NCBI RefSeq assembly: GCF_014199195.1
Contig: NZ_JACIJE010000003.1
Span: 310,001-374,000, forward strand
Length of the DNA: 64,000 bases
Reading direction: 5' to 3'
Origin: Neoroseomonas alkaliterrae
Lineage (GTDB): Bacteria > Pseudomonadota > Alphaproteobacteria > Acetobacterales > Acetobacteraceae
Part shown: piece by piece, positions 45,601-53,700 of the stretch
Numbering within the stretch: the first letter of the stretch is position 1
How the letters are laid out: each line of letters opens with the position of its first letter
Translations under genes and position numbers: made by a program
The notes under the pieces: model-generated
Databases searched by the model: none
Told to the model about the DNA's origin: nothing
What the model saw: only the letters and a program-made list of their open reading frames with translations

Positions 45601-47155
45601 GGATCCAGCCGGGCAGGCGGGCCATCAGCCGGTCGGCATCGGCCGGGCCGAGATCGGCCGTCACGCCGCGCCACGGATTCGCCGCGCCATTCGCCTCCGC
45701 GGCGCGGGCGGCGAGGTCGCGCACCGCGTCGCGCTTCGCCGCGATCATTGCGCCGTCCCAGCCGGCTGCGTCGAGGGAGAAGTCGGGCACGGGCACGCCG
45801 CGCCGGCGCAAGCCAACCAGCGTGCCGATCACGTCATGCAGCGGGATGCCGGAGGCGCCGGCGGGCGCGCGCATCGCCGCGGCATGGCGGTTGAGGCGCG
45901 AGCGTATCGTCGCCAGGCGCTCGATGACCGCGGCGCGGTTGGGCCGGGGCGGCGGCGGCAAGGCGAGCGTCGCGCGCAGCTCGTCGAGCACCGCGCGCTT
46001 GGACTGCTTCTCGGAATGCAGTTCGAGGCAGGCGGCGCCGAGGCCGATATTCTCGAGCCGCCGCTTGACCACCTCCAGCGCGGCCAGCTTCTCGGCCACG
46101 AACAGCACGGTGCGGCCATCGAGGATGGCCTGGGCGAGGATGGTCGCGATGGTCTGCGACTTGCCGGTGCCCGGCGGCCCCTGGATCACCACATGACCGC
46201 CGCGCCGCACCGATTCGGCCGCCAGCGCCTGGGATCCGTCCATGTCCACGACGTGATCGAGACGCTCGACCGGAATCTCGGCATCCACGTCGGCGTCGTC
46301 GGGGAATGTGGGCTGCGTAGCCAGCGCCTCCCCGCCGACCAGGGCGCGGACCAGGGGATGGTCGGCAAGGCCCGGATTCTCCTCCGGCCCCAGGTCGCGC
46401 CACATCAGGAACTTGGCGAAGGAGAACAGGCCGAGGGCGAGCGCGTCCGCCTCCACCGTCCAGTCCGGGCGGTCCTTGACCGCGGCCGCGACCGCATCCG
46501 CCCAGGCGGTCGGGTTGTAGGCCTCCGCGTCGAAATCGGGCAGCGCGGTGCCGAAATTGACCTTCAGCATCTCGCGCAGGGAGAGGTTCTCGGCCGGCTC
46601 GTCATTGCCCGCGCGCAGGCGGAAGGTCTGGGAGACGCCCTCGCGTTCGAGCACGACCGGCAGCAGCGCGAGCGGCGCGCGGCGCTCGGTCTCGGGCGTG
46701 GCGGGGTCGCGCCAGGACAGCGCGCCAAGGGCGAGGTAGAGCGTCGGCACGCCGGTTTCCTCGCGCGCGGTGCGTGCATCGGTCATCAGGTCGCGCAGGC
46801 GGCGGGCGAGGTCGGCGGCGGGCAAGCGCACGCGCAGCCGGTCGTCGCGCTGCCACTGCTCGCGGCTCGCCGTGCCGTCGGCGCGGGCGACGCCATCGGC
46901 CTTGGCGGCGCGGGTGGAGCGGCGCGGCCGCGCGGGCGCGGCCGGACCGGCGGGCGGCGCCTCCTCCCCGGCCGCCTCGAAGCCGAAGGCGCGGCCGGCG
47001 GCGAGCGCGCCGAGGACGAAATCCGCATCCTCGTCGTCCAGGATGAGGACTCCGCGCGAACGCCCGGGCTTCGGCAGGGAGAGCAGGCGGTTGCGCGTGG
47101 AGAGGTCGAGCAGCGCGCGTCGGGCATCCTCGAGGGCCTGGCGAAGATCCGTCAT
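42647..47155 (-). CDS. DUF4011-type superfamily 1 helicase with DUF3320/nuclease-like C-terminal region
   Basis: 1,502 residues. The N-terminal DUF4011-like part opens with ALLDLSTRNRLLSL. SF1 helicase motifs: Walker A GPPGTGKS (Lys332), VIDEASQVEP near 918, GDDRQMPPTRF, then RSRHESLI, ENVQGDERDAI and RRLNVLITRAKK (motif VI). Next comes a Vsr/MTES_1575-like nuclease segment: FLDVAARGEQGYELGIEAD, ARDRERGRPAAL and MGWKLVRAWSLAWY. A C-terminal region follows. Proteins of this build are found alone or in defence islands and are thought to process nucleic acid; a specific system was not identified. Its stop overlaps the esterase start. A shorter start is possible, but ATG 47155 gives the complete domain. 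Confidence 0.9.
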   Translation of the reverse strand: MTDLRQALEDARRALLDLSTRNRLLSLPKPGRSRGVLILDDEDADFVLGALAAGRAFGFEAAGEEAPPAGPAAPARPRRSTRAAKADGVARADGTASREQWQRDDRLRVRLPAADLARRLRDLMTDARTAREETGVPTLYLALGALSWRDPATPETERRAPLALLPVVLEREGVSQTFRLRAGNDEPAENLSLREMLKVNFGTALPDFDAEAYNPTAWADAVAAAVKDRPDWTVEADALALGLFSFAKFLMWRDLGPEENPGLADHPLVRALVGGEALATQPTFPDDADVDAEIPVERLDHVVDMDGSQALAAESVRRGGHVVIQGPPGTGKSQTIATILAQAILDGRTVLFVAEKLAALEVVKRRLENIGLGAACLELHSEKQSKRAVLDELRATLALPPPPRPNRAAVIERLATIRSRLNRHAAAMRAPAGASGIPLHDVIGTLVGLRRRGVPVPDFSLDAAGWDGAMIAAKRDAVRDLAARAAEANGAANPWRGVTADLGPADADRLMARLPGWIRAFAAAGAAAGGTAGPAGIAARLRAAQALREAPPHDKEAMRSAAWRADPAPLVALTEAVAKLAIAKRDARLKPGALDVPGLQEARAALAASGGFFGFLNAGRRAAQEVAARVARDGADPLAALDAAIAGQAARERVRAGHALGSAAFGRLWRGEETDPSAMSALILWRQKHGAEAAAALAAEEPAGDGAVLEAGAAAWAELQQATGLDPVAAFGSREPSFAMLADRLGEWAAHPEALPLWQGWRRALAEARGIEPIIERLQDGRLAPEAAEDAFTHALHEGLLRAASAAHPDLAAFDAAAYDRLVAEFREADAARIALTRAEAARIHADRVKQVRDGAPGMQVIRGEMEKKRGHLPVRELLLRAASAVQQIKPVFMMSPLSVAQFLAPPHGLRPGLSFDLLVIDEASQVEPVDALGAIARCRQVVVVGDDRQMPPTRFFQRMTGEEEETAPEDAPDAVAARDVESILGLCNARGVPRAMLRWHYRSRHESLIATSNAEFYENRLLVLPSPRPRSAELGLSLVRVDGAWETGEGVNRAEAEAVAQAVMRHAKETPGDTLGVAAFSIRQRDAIMDAIEAARRADPSADAFFGAHPDEPFFVKNLENVQGDERDAILISVGYGRDRNGRLAMRFGPLSAEGGERRLNVLITRAKKRCIVFSGIGAEDIDLARASGRGVAALKAFLAFAAAPPDAPRAGGGATGSPIAEAIAEAVRAAGKEPVPHVGLAGLFLDVAARGEQGYELGIEADAGDWAALRCARDRERGRPAALQMMGWKLVRAWSLAWYARPEAEAARIAAALGAAPAAAPAPAAPPPPEPGLAEAYREAAPDLPRGALDALPRASLAAAIAEVVATEAPITADSLHERLRLAAGRDALSTAERNAIREALAIARAQHGVLEASGLLTTADAKPVPRDRRAAAAHLRRAAAVPPAEIAAAAEALLARRPAMTEAELAKGVHALLGLDAAAEVAIAARIAALVGAGTIRLS

Positions 47156-47226
47156 GTCCGGTCCTGGTGCGTGGCGGGCGGGGCGAATGCGGTCCGAGGG
47201 ATACCAGAGCGGCGCGGCGGGCGCTG

Positions 47227-47397
47227 CTACTCGTCCTTCCTCCAGCGCCAGAGCACGATCAGGCCGATGACGCAGACCAGCACGACGGTCGAGAGCATGC
47301 CCTGCACGACGCCGAAATTCGGGCTGTCGCGCGCGACGAACAGGGCGGCGAGGGCGCCGCCGGCGGCCAGCACGATGCGCACGGCGAGGTTGATCAT
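47227..47397 (-). CDS. Small one- or two-pass membrane protein
   Basis: 56 residues: INLAVRIVLAAGGALAALFVA then MLSTVVLVCVIGLIVLWRW and a charged RKDE end. Two hydrophobic segments with a short loop (RDSPNFGVVQG) suggest a hairpin in the membrane, both ends inside. Start ATG 47397. No family recognised; lies 71 bp upstream of the helicase start region on the same strand. Function unknown. Confidence 0.6.
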   Translation of the reverse strand: MINLAVRIVLAAGGALAALFVARDSPNFGVVQGMLSTVVLVCVIGLIVLWRWRKDE

Positions 47398-47461
47398 GGG
47401 CGGGTTGGGCTTTCTCTGGCCAGGGCGGATCGCACCAGGGTGGCGCGGCCCGCGCGGCGGC

Positions 47462-48214
47462 TCAATGGCTCGACCGCAGCGTGCCGCCGTCCACATGGAT
47501 CACCTGGCCGGTGATGTAGCGAGCGAGCGGGGAGCAGAGGAAGGCGACGAGCACGGCGAGGTCCTCCGGCTCCCCGATGTAGCCGACCGGGACCTCGCGG
47601 GCGGCCCAGTCCTCCTGCGCCTCCTTCGTGGGCAGGATGCGGGTGTCGATCTGCTCGGAATGGATCCGCCCGGGCGGGACGCAGTTCACCGTGATGCCAT
47701 CCCGCCCGAGCACGCGCGAGAGCGCCTTGGACCAGATATGGACCGCGCCGTTCGGCGCATTGGCAGGGTTGATCGAGAAGGGCTCGTCCGTGCCGGTGAG
47801 GCTGACGATGCGCCCCCATTTCCGCGCCCGCATGGCGGGGATCAGCGCGTGGGTGATGCGGCGGCCGGCCTCGAAGTTGAGCAGCATCGCCTCGGCCCAG
47901 ACCTCGTCGCTGCCGAGATCGGCCTGCGGGCGGGACCCGCCGGCATTGTTCACCAGGATGTCGCAATGGCCGAAATGCCCGAGCACCGCGTCGCGGATGC
48001 GCGGGGCGGCGTCCGCGGCGGTGATGTCCTGCTCGATGACGAGCGGCGCCGCCGAGGCCGGCAGTTCGGCCGCGAGTTCCTCGAGCAGGGCCCGCCGGCG
48101 CGCGAGGATGGCCAGACGGCAGCCCTCGGCCGCCAGGACCCTGGCGATGGCGCGGCCGATGCCGGCCGAGGCGCCGGTGACGAGGGCGACCTTGCCGGTC
48201 AGTTGCAGATCCAT
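47462..48214 (-). CDS. SDR oxidoreductase with atypical active site
   Basis: 250 residues. GASAGIGRAIARVLA gives the NADP(H) loop, NNAGG is present, and IVSLTGTDEPFSINPANAP holds the catalytic Ser region. Where classical SDRs have YxxxK, this reads HIWSK: the Lys stays but the Tyr is His. The following GRDGITVNCVPPGRIHSEQI and final ITGQVIHVDGG are family-typical. Such a His variant may belong to a known SDR subgroup; activity should not be assumed. Start ATG 48214. Located 90 bp from the CBS gene on the same strand. Confidence 0.85.
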   Translation of the reverse strand: MDLQLTGKVALVTGASAGIGRAIARVLAAEGCRLAILARRRALLEELAAELPASAAPLVIEQDITAADAAPRIRDAVLGHFGHCDILVNNAGGSRPQADLGSDEVWAEAMLLNFEAGRRITHALIPAMRARKWGRIVSLTGTDEPFSINPANAPNGAVHIWSKALSRVLGRDGITVNCVPPGRIHSEQIDTRILPTKEAQEDWAAREVPVGYIGEPEDLAVLVAFLCSPLARYITGQVIHVDGGTLRSSH

Positions 48215-48303
48215 GCTCCGCGCTCCGATGCTTCCGCTCGGGCGGAGTCTGGCACGGCCGGCCGCGCGCCGCGATGCTCGGGCGCAGCACGGCCCGGGGG
48301 GCT

Positions 48304-48735
48304 TCAGGCCGCGGTGACGAAGGCGCGCAGCGATTCCGCCTCCTGCTCCGCCTCCGCGATGCGGGCCTTCACGAGATCCCCGATCGAGACCATGCCCAGC
48401 AGGCGGCCATCCTGCATCACCGGCAGGTGACGGCAGCGGTGGTTGGTCATGAGCGCGAAGGCCTCGGCCACCGTGGTCGCAGGCGAGACGGTGACGAGCT
48501 CGGCGGTCATCAGTTCGCGCGCGGTCTGCGCGAGCGCGGCGGTCTGCGACCGGGCGATGGCGCGCACGATGTCGCGCTCGCTGACGATGCCGAGCACCGC
48601 GCCGTCCGCATCGCGGACCAGCACGGCGCCGATGCGGTGCTGCGCGAGCGCCTCGGCGATCGCGATCGCGTCCATGCCGGGGCCGACGGAGAACACGTCG
48701 CTGCCCTTGCCGCGCAGGATGCTCTCGATTGTCAC
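48304..48735 (-). CDS. Tandem CBS-domain protein
   Basis: 143 residues, two CBS motifs: IAEALAQHRIGAVLVRDAD...GIVSERDIVRAIA (residues about 24-62) and FALMTNHRCRHLPVMQDGRLLGMVSIGDLV (second). This single Bateman module binds adenine nucleotides in relatives and signals energy state. The start GTG 48735 is preceded by GGGAGGG at a good distance. No effector domain is fused. Function unknown, common in alphaproteobacteria. Confidence 0.9.
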   Translation of the reverse strand: MTIESILRGKGSDVFSVGPGMDAIAIAEALAQHRIGAVLVRDADGAVLGIVSERDIVRAIARSQTAALAQTARELMTAELVTVSPATTVAEAFALMTNHRCRHLPVMQDGRLLGMVSIGDLVKARIAEAEQEAESLRAFVTAA

Positions 48736-48918
48736 GTGCGATCCCTCCCGTTTCCTCGCCGGCCGGAGGGCCGGCGGAACGCGGCGGGGGCGCCGGATGT
48801 GTGGCGAGGCGAGGGACCGGCGCCCTGTCCGCGCAACCGTGAGTGGAGCGTGCCAAAGCGGGGCGTCGCGATGCAAGCAGGAACCGCACCCGCGCGCGCG
48901 GTTGTGCGCGGCATGCGC

Positions 48919-50685
48919 TCAATGCTGCGCCGCCGCACCCCCGGCGAGCTGCGTGCGCACCAGTTCCGCGAAGCGCCCATCCATGGCGACGAGCGCGGCG
49001 AAGGGCCCGCGCTCGACGATGCGGCCGGCATCAAAGACCAGGATCTCGTCCGCCTCGCGCACCGTGGACAGGCGATGGGCGATGATGAAGGTGGTGCGCC
49101 CGGCCATCAGCGCGGCGAGCGCCTTCTGCACGCGCGCCTCCGTCGCCGCGTCGAGCGCCGAGGTGGCCTCGTCCAGGATCAGCACCGGCGGGTTCTTGAT
49201 GAGCGCGCGCGCGATGGCGAGGCGCTGGCGCTGGCCACCCGAGAGGTTCGCGCCGCGCTCGCCCACCATCGTGTCGTAGCCCTGGGGCTGGCGCAGGATG
49301 AAGTCGTGCGCCTCGGCCTGGCGGCAGGCGGCCTCGATCTCCTCCTGCGTGGCGTCGGGGCGGCCCACCAGCAGGTTCTCGCGGATGGTGCGGCTGAACA
49401 GCATGGATTCCTGGAACACCACGCCGATGTTCCGGCGAAGGGATTCCAGCGTGATGGAGCGCAGGTCGTGCCCGTCCAGGGTGATGCGCCCCTCCGAGGG
49501 GTCCCACAGGCGCTGCAGCAGCGCCATGGCGGTGGATTTGCCCGCGCCCGTCTGCCCGACCAGGGCGATGGTCCGCCCGGGCGAGGCGCTGAAGGAGACG
49601 TCGCGCAGGATGGGCGGCCCGCCGGGATAGGCGAAGCCGACGCCCTCGAAGGCGACATGGCCCTCGGCGCGGCCGATATCCACCGCATCCGGGGCCTCCG
49701 GCACGCTCGAGCGCGCGTCGAGCACCGCGAAGAGCTCCTCGATGCGCGGCTTGACGAAGACCATGTGGGAGACGAAGGCGACCGCGCTCTCGAGCCGGCC
49801 GATCAGCAGCGTCGCGAAACCCATGAAGGAGACGATCTCGCCCACGCTCGCCTGGCCGCGCACATGCAGCACGGTGCCGAAGACGAAGATCGCGATGACG
49901 CAGATGGTCGAGGCCGCGCGCGTCAGCACCGCGACGATCGCCCACCAGTTCAGCACCGGGAACTGGTGGTCGAGCACCTGGCGCACGATGTCGCCGAACA
50001 GCCGCGCCTCGGAGGACAGCCGCGTGAAGGACTGCACCACGACCACGTTGGACAGCGCATCCTGCGCGCTGCCCGCGAGCGCGGAATGGAACTGCTCGAC
50101 CTTCGCCTGCGCGTCCTGCGTGCGGCGGATGACGAAGGCCGAGACGACGGCGAAGACCGCCACCAGCAGGATCAGCAGGAGCCCGAGCCGCCAGTTCATG
50201 ACCAGCGTGAGGGGCAGCAGCACCACCAGCGAGACGAAGGTGACGATGTGCTCGCGGAAGAAGCCGAGCCAGAGGCCGAACAGGTTGTCGGTGCCGACCA
50301 GCATGATCTTCATCAGCCGGCCCGACTGCGTGTCCCCGTGGAAGGAGAGCGGCAGCGCGAGCACGTGCTGGAAATAGTCGTGCATCACCTTGAGGCGGTT
50401 GCGGTGGGCCATCCGGTCGGCGAAGAGGCCGACGGCGACATTGGCGGCGATGCCCGCGGCCCCGACCAGGCCCCAGATGCCGAGCAGCACCGTCGCCTCA
50501 GCCCAGAGCGCGCCCTGCTCCAGCCGGTCGGAACGCGCAAGCAGGTCCACCACCCGGCCGAACAGCACGGGTTCGAGGAACTGCAGGCCAGCCAGCGCCA
50601 GCGCCGCGACGGCGAGGCCCGCGGCCATCGGCCGGTCGGCGCCGAGCAGCCACAGCACGCGGCCATAGAGCGTGAGGAAACCCAT
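48919..50685 (-). CDS. NdvA/ChvA-like glucan ABC exporter (fused permease-ATPase)
   Basis: 588 residues. Six membrane helices in the first 300 residues; [20 protein letters not shown] and [19 protein letters not shown] match the NdvA/ChvA group as recalled. ATPase: Walker A GQTGAGKS, signature [15 protein letters not shown], Walker [13 protein letters not shown], switch His IIAHRLSTV. NdvA exports cyclic beta-1,2-glucan to the periplasm; no cyclic-glucan synthase (NdvB) is seen in the window. Start ATG 50685 skips 15 poorly matching residues upstream. It is divergent from a TctC gene. The substrate assignment is by similarity only. Confidence 0.85.
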   Translation of the reverse strand: MGFLTLYGRVLWLLGADRPMAAGLAVAALALAGLQFLEPVLFGRVVDLLARSDRLEQGALWAEATVLLGIWGLVGAAGIAANVAVGLFADRMAHRNRLKVMHDYFQHVLALPLSFHGDTQSGRLMKIMLVGTDNLFGLWLGFFREHIVTFVSLVVLLPLTLVMNWRLGLLLILLVAVFAVVSAFVIRRTQDAQAKVEQFHSALAGSAQDALSNVVVVQSFTRLSSEARLFGDIVRQVLDHQFPVLNWWAIVAVLTRAASTICVIAIFVFGTVLHVRGQASVGEIVSFMGFATLLIGRLESAVAFVSHMVFVKPRIEELFAVLDARSSVPEAPDAVDIGRAEGHVAFEGVGFAYPGGPPILRDVSFSASPGRTIALVGQTGAGKSTAMALLQRLWDPSEGRITLDGHDLRSITLESLRRNIGVVFQESMLFSRTIRENLLVGRPDATQEEIEAACRQAEAHDFILRQPQGYDTMVGERGANLSGGQRQRLAIARALIKNPPVLILDEATSALDAATEARVQKALAALMAGRTTFIIAHRLSTVREADEILVFDAGRIVERGPFAALVAMDGRFAELVRTQLAGGAAAQH

Positions 50686-50840
50686 CGCGCAGCGAACCCC
50701 CTGACTCGTCCCGTCGGGCCTGCGCGGCATCCGTCCGGCCCCTTCGGCCGCGCGAGGTTGATCCCGGAGCGATCATCACCCAGTTTGCGGGCCGTGTCGT
50801 CAACGCCCCGCACAGGGGCAGCCGGGAGGAGGACCCTGGA

Positions 50841-51830
50841 ATGATCGAACGCCGCGCCCTTTTGGGCGGCATCGCCGCCGGCACGCTTGCCGCCCCCGCC
50901 TACGCGCAGGCCTGGCCCGCGCGGCCCATCCGCCTCGTGGTCGGCTTCCCGCCGGGCGGCACCACGGACATCGCGGCGCGCATCCTGATCGAGCCGCTGA
51001 GCCAGCGCCTCGGCCAGAACGTGGTGGTCGAGAACCGGCCGGGCGGCGCGGGCGGCAACATCGGGGCCGACGTGGTCGCGAAGGCGGACCCGGACGGCTA
51101 CACGATCCTGATGCAGACCGTCTCCTCGGGGGCGATCAACCACGGCCTCTATGGCGCGCGCATGCCGCACCGCCCGGATGCCATGACCGCGGTGGCGCTG
51201 GTGGTGAAGGTGCCCAACGCCATCTTCGTCACCAACGCCCTGCCGGTGCGCACGCTGCGCGAGCTGGTGGACTACGTGAAGGCGCGGCCGGGCCGGCTGA
51301 ACATCGGCTCCTCCGGCGTCGGCACTTCGCTGCACATGACGGGCGAGCTGCTCAAGCAGGCCGCGGGCCTCGAGATGACGCACGTGCCCTTCCGCGGCGC
51401 GGGTCCGATGCTGCAGGAGGTGATCGCCGGGCGCATCGAGGTGGCGGTGGACAACCTGCCCTCCGTCATCGGGCATCTGCGCGAGGGGCGGCTGCGGCCG
51501 CTTGCGGTGACCGTGGACACGCGCACGCCCGCGCTGCCCGACGTGCCGACCACGGCCGAGGCCGGCTTCCCGACCGTGGAGGCGACGGCCTGGTTCGGCG
51601 TCACCGCCCCGGCGCGCACGCCGCGCGAGATCGTCACGCGGCTGAACACCGAGATCAACGCGGTGCTCGCCAACCCGGCCGTGTGGCGGCGCTTCGAGGA
51701 TCTCGGCGGCATGAAGCCGGGGCTGACGCCGGATGGCCTGTCCTCGCCCGAAACCTTCCAGCGCTTCATCGATGCCGAGATCGCGAAATGGACCGAGGTG
51801 GTCCGCCGCGGCAACATCACGGTGGACTGA
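50841..51830 (+). CDS. Bug/TctC-family periplasmic receptor, copy 1
   Basis: 329 residues. Signal peptide with RRALLGGIAAGTLAAPAYA; mature protein opens WPARPIRLVVGFPPGGTTDI, the Bug hallmark for carboxylate binding. NIGADVVAKADPDGYT and FRGAGPMLQEVIAGRIEV follow as usual. It binds a carboxylate or amide ligand for a tripartite tricarboxylate transporter or a sensor. No tctA/tctB genes are adjacent. A good GGAGGAGG precedes the start. Confidence 0.93.
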   Translation: MIERRALLGGIAAGTLAAPAYAQAWPARPIRLVVGFPPGGTTDIAARILIEPLSQRLGQNVVVENRPGGAGGNIGADVVAKADPDGYTILMQTVSSGAINHGLYGARMPHRPDAMTAVALVVKVPNAIFVTNALPVRTLRELVDYVKARPGRLNIGSSGVGTSLHMTGELLKQAAGLEMTHVPFRGAGPMLQEVIAGRIEVAVDNLPSVIGHLREGRLRPLAVTVDTRTPALPDVPTTAEAGFPTVEATAWFGVTAPARTPREIVTRLNTEINAVLANPAVWRRFEDLGGMKPGLTPDGLSSPETFQRFIDAEIAKWTEVVRRGNITVD

Positions 51831-52230
51831 GAGCACGAACGTCCTGCGCCGCCCGCGATGCATGCCGTCACGGGCGGCTGCTGACGCGGTGAGCCGGCGG
51901 GGCCGCGCGCGGCGCGCGGGGGTTCCGCCGGATGCCTGCCCGCGGCCTGCGGCGGTCTTGGCGTGCCGGCGTCGCCGCGCTCGCGGCCCCGGCTACCGCT
52001 GCATCCCTTCGACACTGCGCGCGGCCGCGAACCGCCGGATCGCTTCCATGCTCATGCGGGCATTCTCGATCGCTGAGGGTCCGTCCCGGCATCGGGCGCC
52101 GGCTCCGTGAGGCGCGCGACTCTGCGCTTGCCGCTGCCGCGGGCCTGGGCTCTCATGCCCTGACGACAACAAGGGCAGGCACGACCTGCCGGACGCCAGG
52201 GAAGGAAAGACGCCAGGGAAGGAAACACGC
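51831..52230. other. 400-bp gap between TctC copies 1 and 2
   Basis: No gene is supported. On the complement around 52085-51993 a short host-like reading ends in ENARMSMEAIRRFAAARS, perhaps the tail of a lost gene; too short to name. GGCAGG-CACGA-CCTGCC near 52174 is a small stem. The 17-bp tandem repeat at 52192-52225 is listed separately. Confidence 0.4.
52192..52225 (+). repeat. Tandem 17-bp duplication containing the Shine-Dalgarno
   Basis: GACGCCAGGGAAGGAAA occurs twice without a gap, ending 5 bp before the ATG at 52231. Each unit has a GGAAGGAAA-like ribosome site; the second is at working distance, the first 17 bp further up. It may change translation efficiency of the receptor gene. 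Confidence 0.8.
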
Positions 52231-53223
52231 ATGACCATCGCCCGCCGCGGCGTGCTCGCTGCCCTGACCGCCGCCCTTGCCGCGCCGCGCATCGCGTGGG
52301 GCCAGGCCTATCCGACCCGCCCCATCCGCATCGTCGTGCCCTTCACGCCCGCCGGCACCACCGACCTCGTGGCGCGGCTGACCGCCGAGATCCTCGGCCG
52401 GCGGCTGAACCACCAGGTCGTGGTGGACAACCGCCCCGGGGCCTCGGGCAATGTCGGCGCGGAGTTCGTCGCGCGCAGCGAGCCCGACGGGCACACGCTG
52501 CTGCTGACCACCATCGGCACCGGCGCGATCAACTTCGCCGTCTTCCGCGAGCGCATGCCCTACCGGCCGGAGGACCTCGCCGCGGTCGCGCTGATGACGC
52601 GCGTGCCGAACGTGCTGATGGCCGCGAACCGCACCAACATCCGCAGCCTCGCGGACATGGTGCGCGAGGCGCGGGCCGCGCCGGGGCGGCTGAACTACGG
52701 CACGGCGGGCATCGCGACCTCGCCGCATGTGGTGATCGAGCAGCTCCGCCTCGCGACCGGCATCGACATCACGCATGTCCCCTATCGCGGCTCGGGGCCG
52801 ATGCTGACCGAGCTGGTGGCCGAGCGGATCGAGCTCGGCATGGACAACATCCCCTCCGCCCTGCCCTTCATCCGCGACGGCCGGATCCGCGCCCTCGGCG
52901 TCACCAGCGCGCGGCGCAACGCCTCCCTGCCCGACGTGCCGACCATCGCCGAGCAGGGGCTGCCGGATTTCGAGGCAACGGCCTGGTTCGGCGTGCTGGC
53001 CCCGGCGGCCACACCCGCGCCAGTCATCGCGCTGCTGGGCCGCGAGCTCGACGCGGTGGGCAAGGATCCGGTGTTCCGCGAGAGGCTCGCGGCCGTCGGC
53101 GCGGATCCGGCCGGGCTCACGCCCGATGGCGGATCGAGCCCGGAGACCTTCGCCGCCTTCCTGCGCGCCGAGATCGCCAGATGGGCCGATGTGGTGACGC
53201 GCGCCAATGTCCGCGTCGAATAG
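52231..53223 (+). CDS. Bug/TctC-family periplasmic receptor, copy 2
   Basis: 330 residues. A signal peptide (RRGVLAALTAALAAPRIAWG) leads to YPTRPIRIVVPFTPAGTTDL, where a Pro-Ala pair varies from the PPGGTTD of copies 1 and 3. Later NVGAEFVARSEPDGHT and YRGSGPMLTELVAERIEL are conserved. Ligand probably a small carboxylate or amide; unknown. Start ATG after the duplicated ribosome site. Convergent with the 118-aa membrane gene. Copies 1-3 are similar but not near-identical, so they probably have different ligands. Confidence 0.92.
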   Translation: MTIARRGVLAALTAALAAPRIAWGQAYPTRPIRIVVPFTPAGTTDLVARLTAEILGRRLNHQVVVDNRPGASGNVGAEFVARSEPDGHTLLLTTIGTGAINFAVFRERMPYRPEDLAAVALMTRVPNVLMAANRTNIRSLADMVREARAAPGRLNYGTAGIATSPHVVIEQLRLATGIDITHVPYRGSGPMLTELVAERIELGMDNIPSALPFIRDGRIRALGVTSARRNASLPDVPTIAEQGLPDFEATAWFGVLAPAATPAPVIALLGRELDAVGKDPVFRERLAAVGADPAGLTPDGGSSPETFAAFLRAEIARWADVVTRANVRVE

Positions 53224-53232
53224 CGCGGCCCG

Positions 53233-53589
53233 CTACCGCAGAAGCCCCGGCACGAAGAAGGCGAAGACGACCAGCGCGACCCCTGCAGCCGCGGTGATCC
53301 AGGCGGCGCGGATCTGCTCCTCCAGCCGGGTCACGACCTGCCGGACGAGCATGGTCCCGGCCATCTGCGCGACGCGCCGCGTGACGATGCGCCGCAGCAG
53401 CGGGTTGCGGATGCGCTCCGCCGCGGCGGCGCTGAGCTCCCGCGCGCCGCGCGGGCTGTCGTCGGCGAGGAATCCCTCGAACACGCCCCGCACGGTGGAA
53501 AGCCCCTTCGCGACCGCGCCGAACCAGAGGGCGAGCGCGATGCCCGCCAGCGCCACCGCGATGGCCGCCGCATACGCCAGCACGCCCAT
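53233..53589 (-). CDS. Small membrane protein of unknown function
   Basis: 118 residues. Hydrophobic segments at both ends: AYAAAIAVALAGIALALWFG and AAWITAAAGVALVVFAFFVPG. Between them is a charged helical domain (about residues 40-90, RRIVTRRVAQMAGTMLVRQV). Both termini are probably on the same side. No motif recognised. Convergent with TctC copy 2, ending 10 bp from its stop. Confidence 0.65.
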   Translation of the reverse strand: MGVLAYAAAIAVALAGIALALWFGAVAKGLSTVRGVFEGFLADDSPRGARELSAAAAERIRNPLLRRIVTRRVAQMAGTMLVRQVVTRLEEQIRAAWITAAAGVALVVFAFFVPGLLR

Positions 53590-53700
53590 CGGATCCCCCC
53601 TTCGTCATGCGGCGGCAACGCGCCGGCGCGACGGCAGGTCTGGCCCATGCCCCGCGATGCGGCAGCGAAGGACTTCACAACCCGGAGGAGGCGTTCACCC

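Noticed and set aside
47190-47215. GGATACCAG near the helicase start as another palindromic repeat
   Set aside because: No paired arm or core AAAGG/CCTTT; a chance match of six bases.
42737-48430. 1,897-codon plus-strand frame opposite the helicase, SDR and CBS genes
   Set aside because: It spans several real minus-strand genes and has no recognisable domain; typical shadow.
51993-52092. Short host-like minus-strand reading ending RRFAAARSVEGMQR
   Set aside because: Looks like a gene tail but is too short to identify and lacks a start; mentioned only in the gap note.
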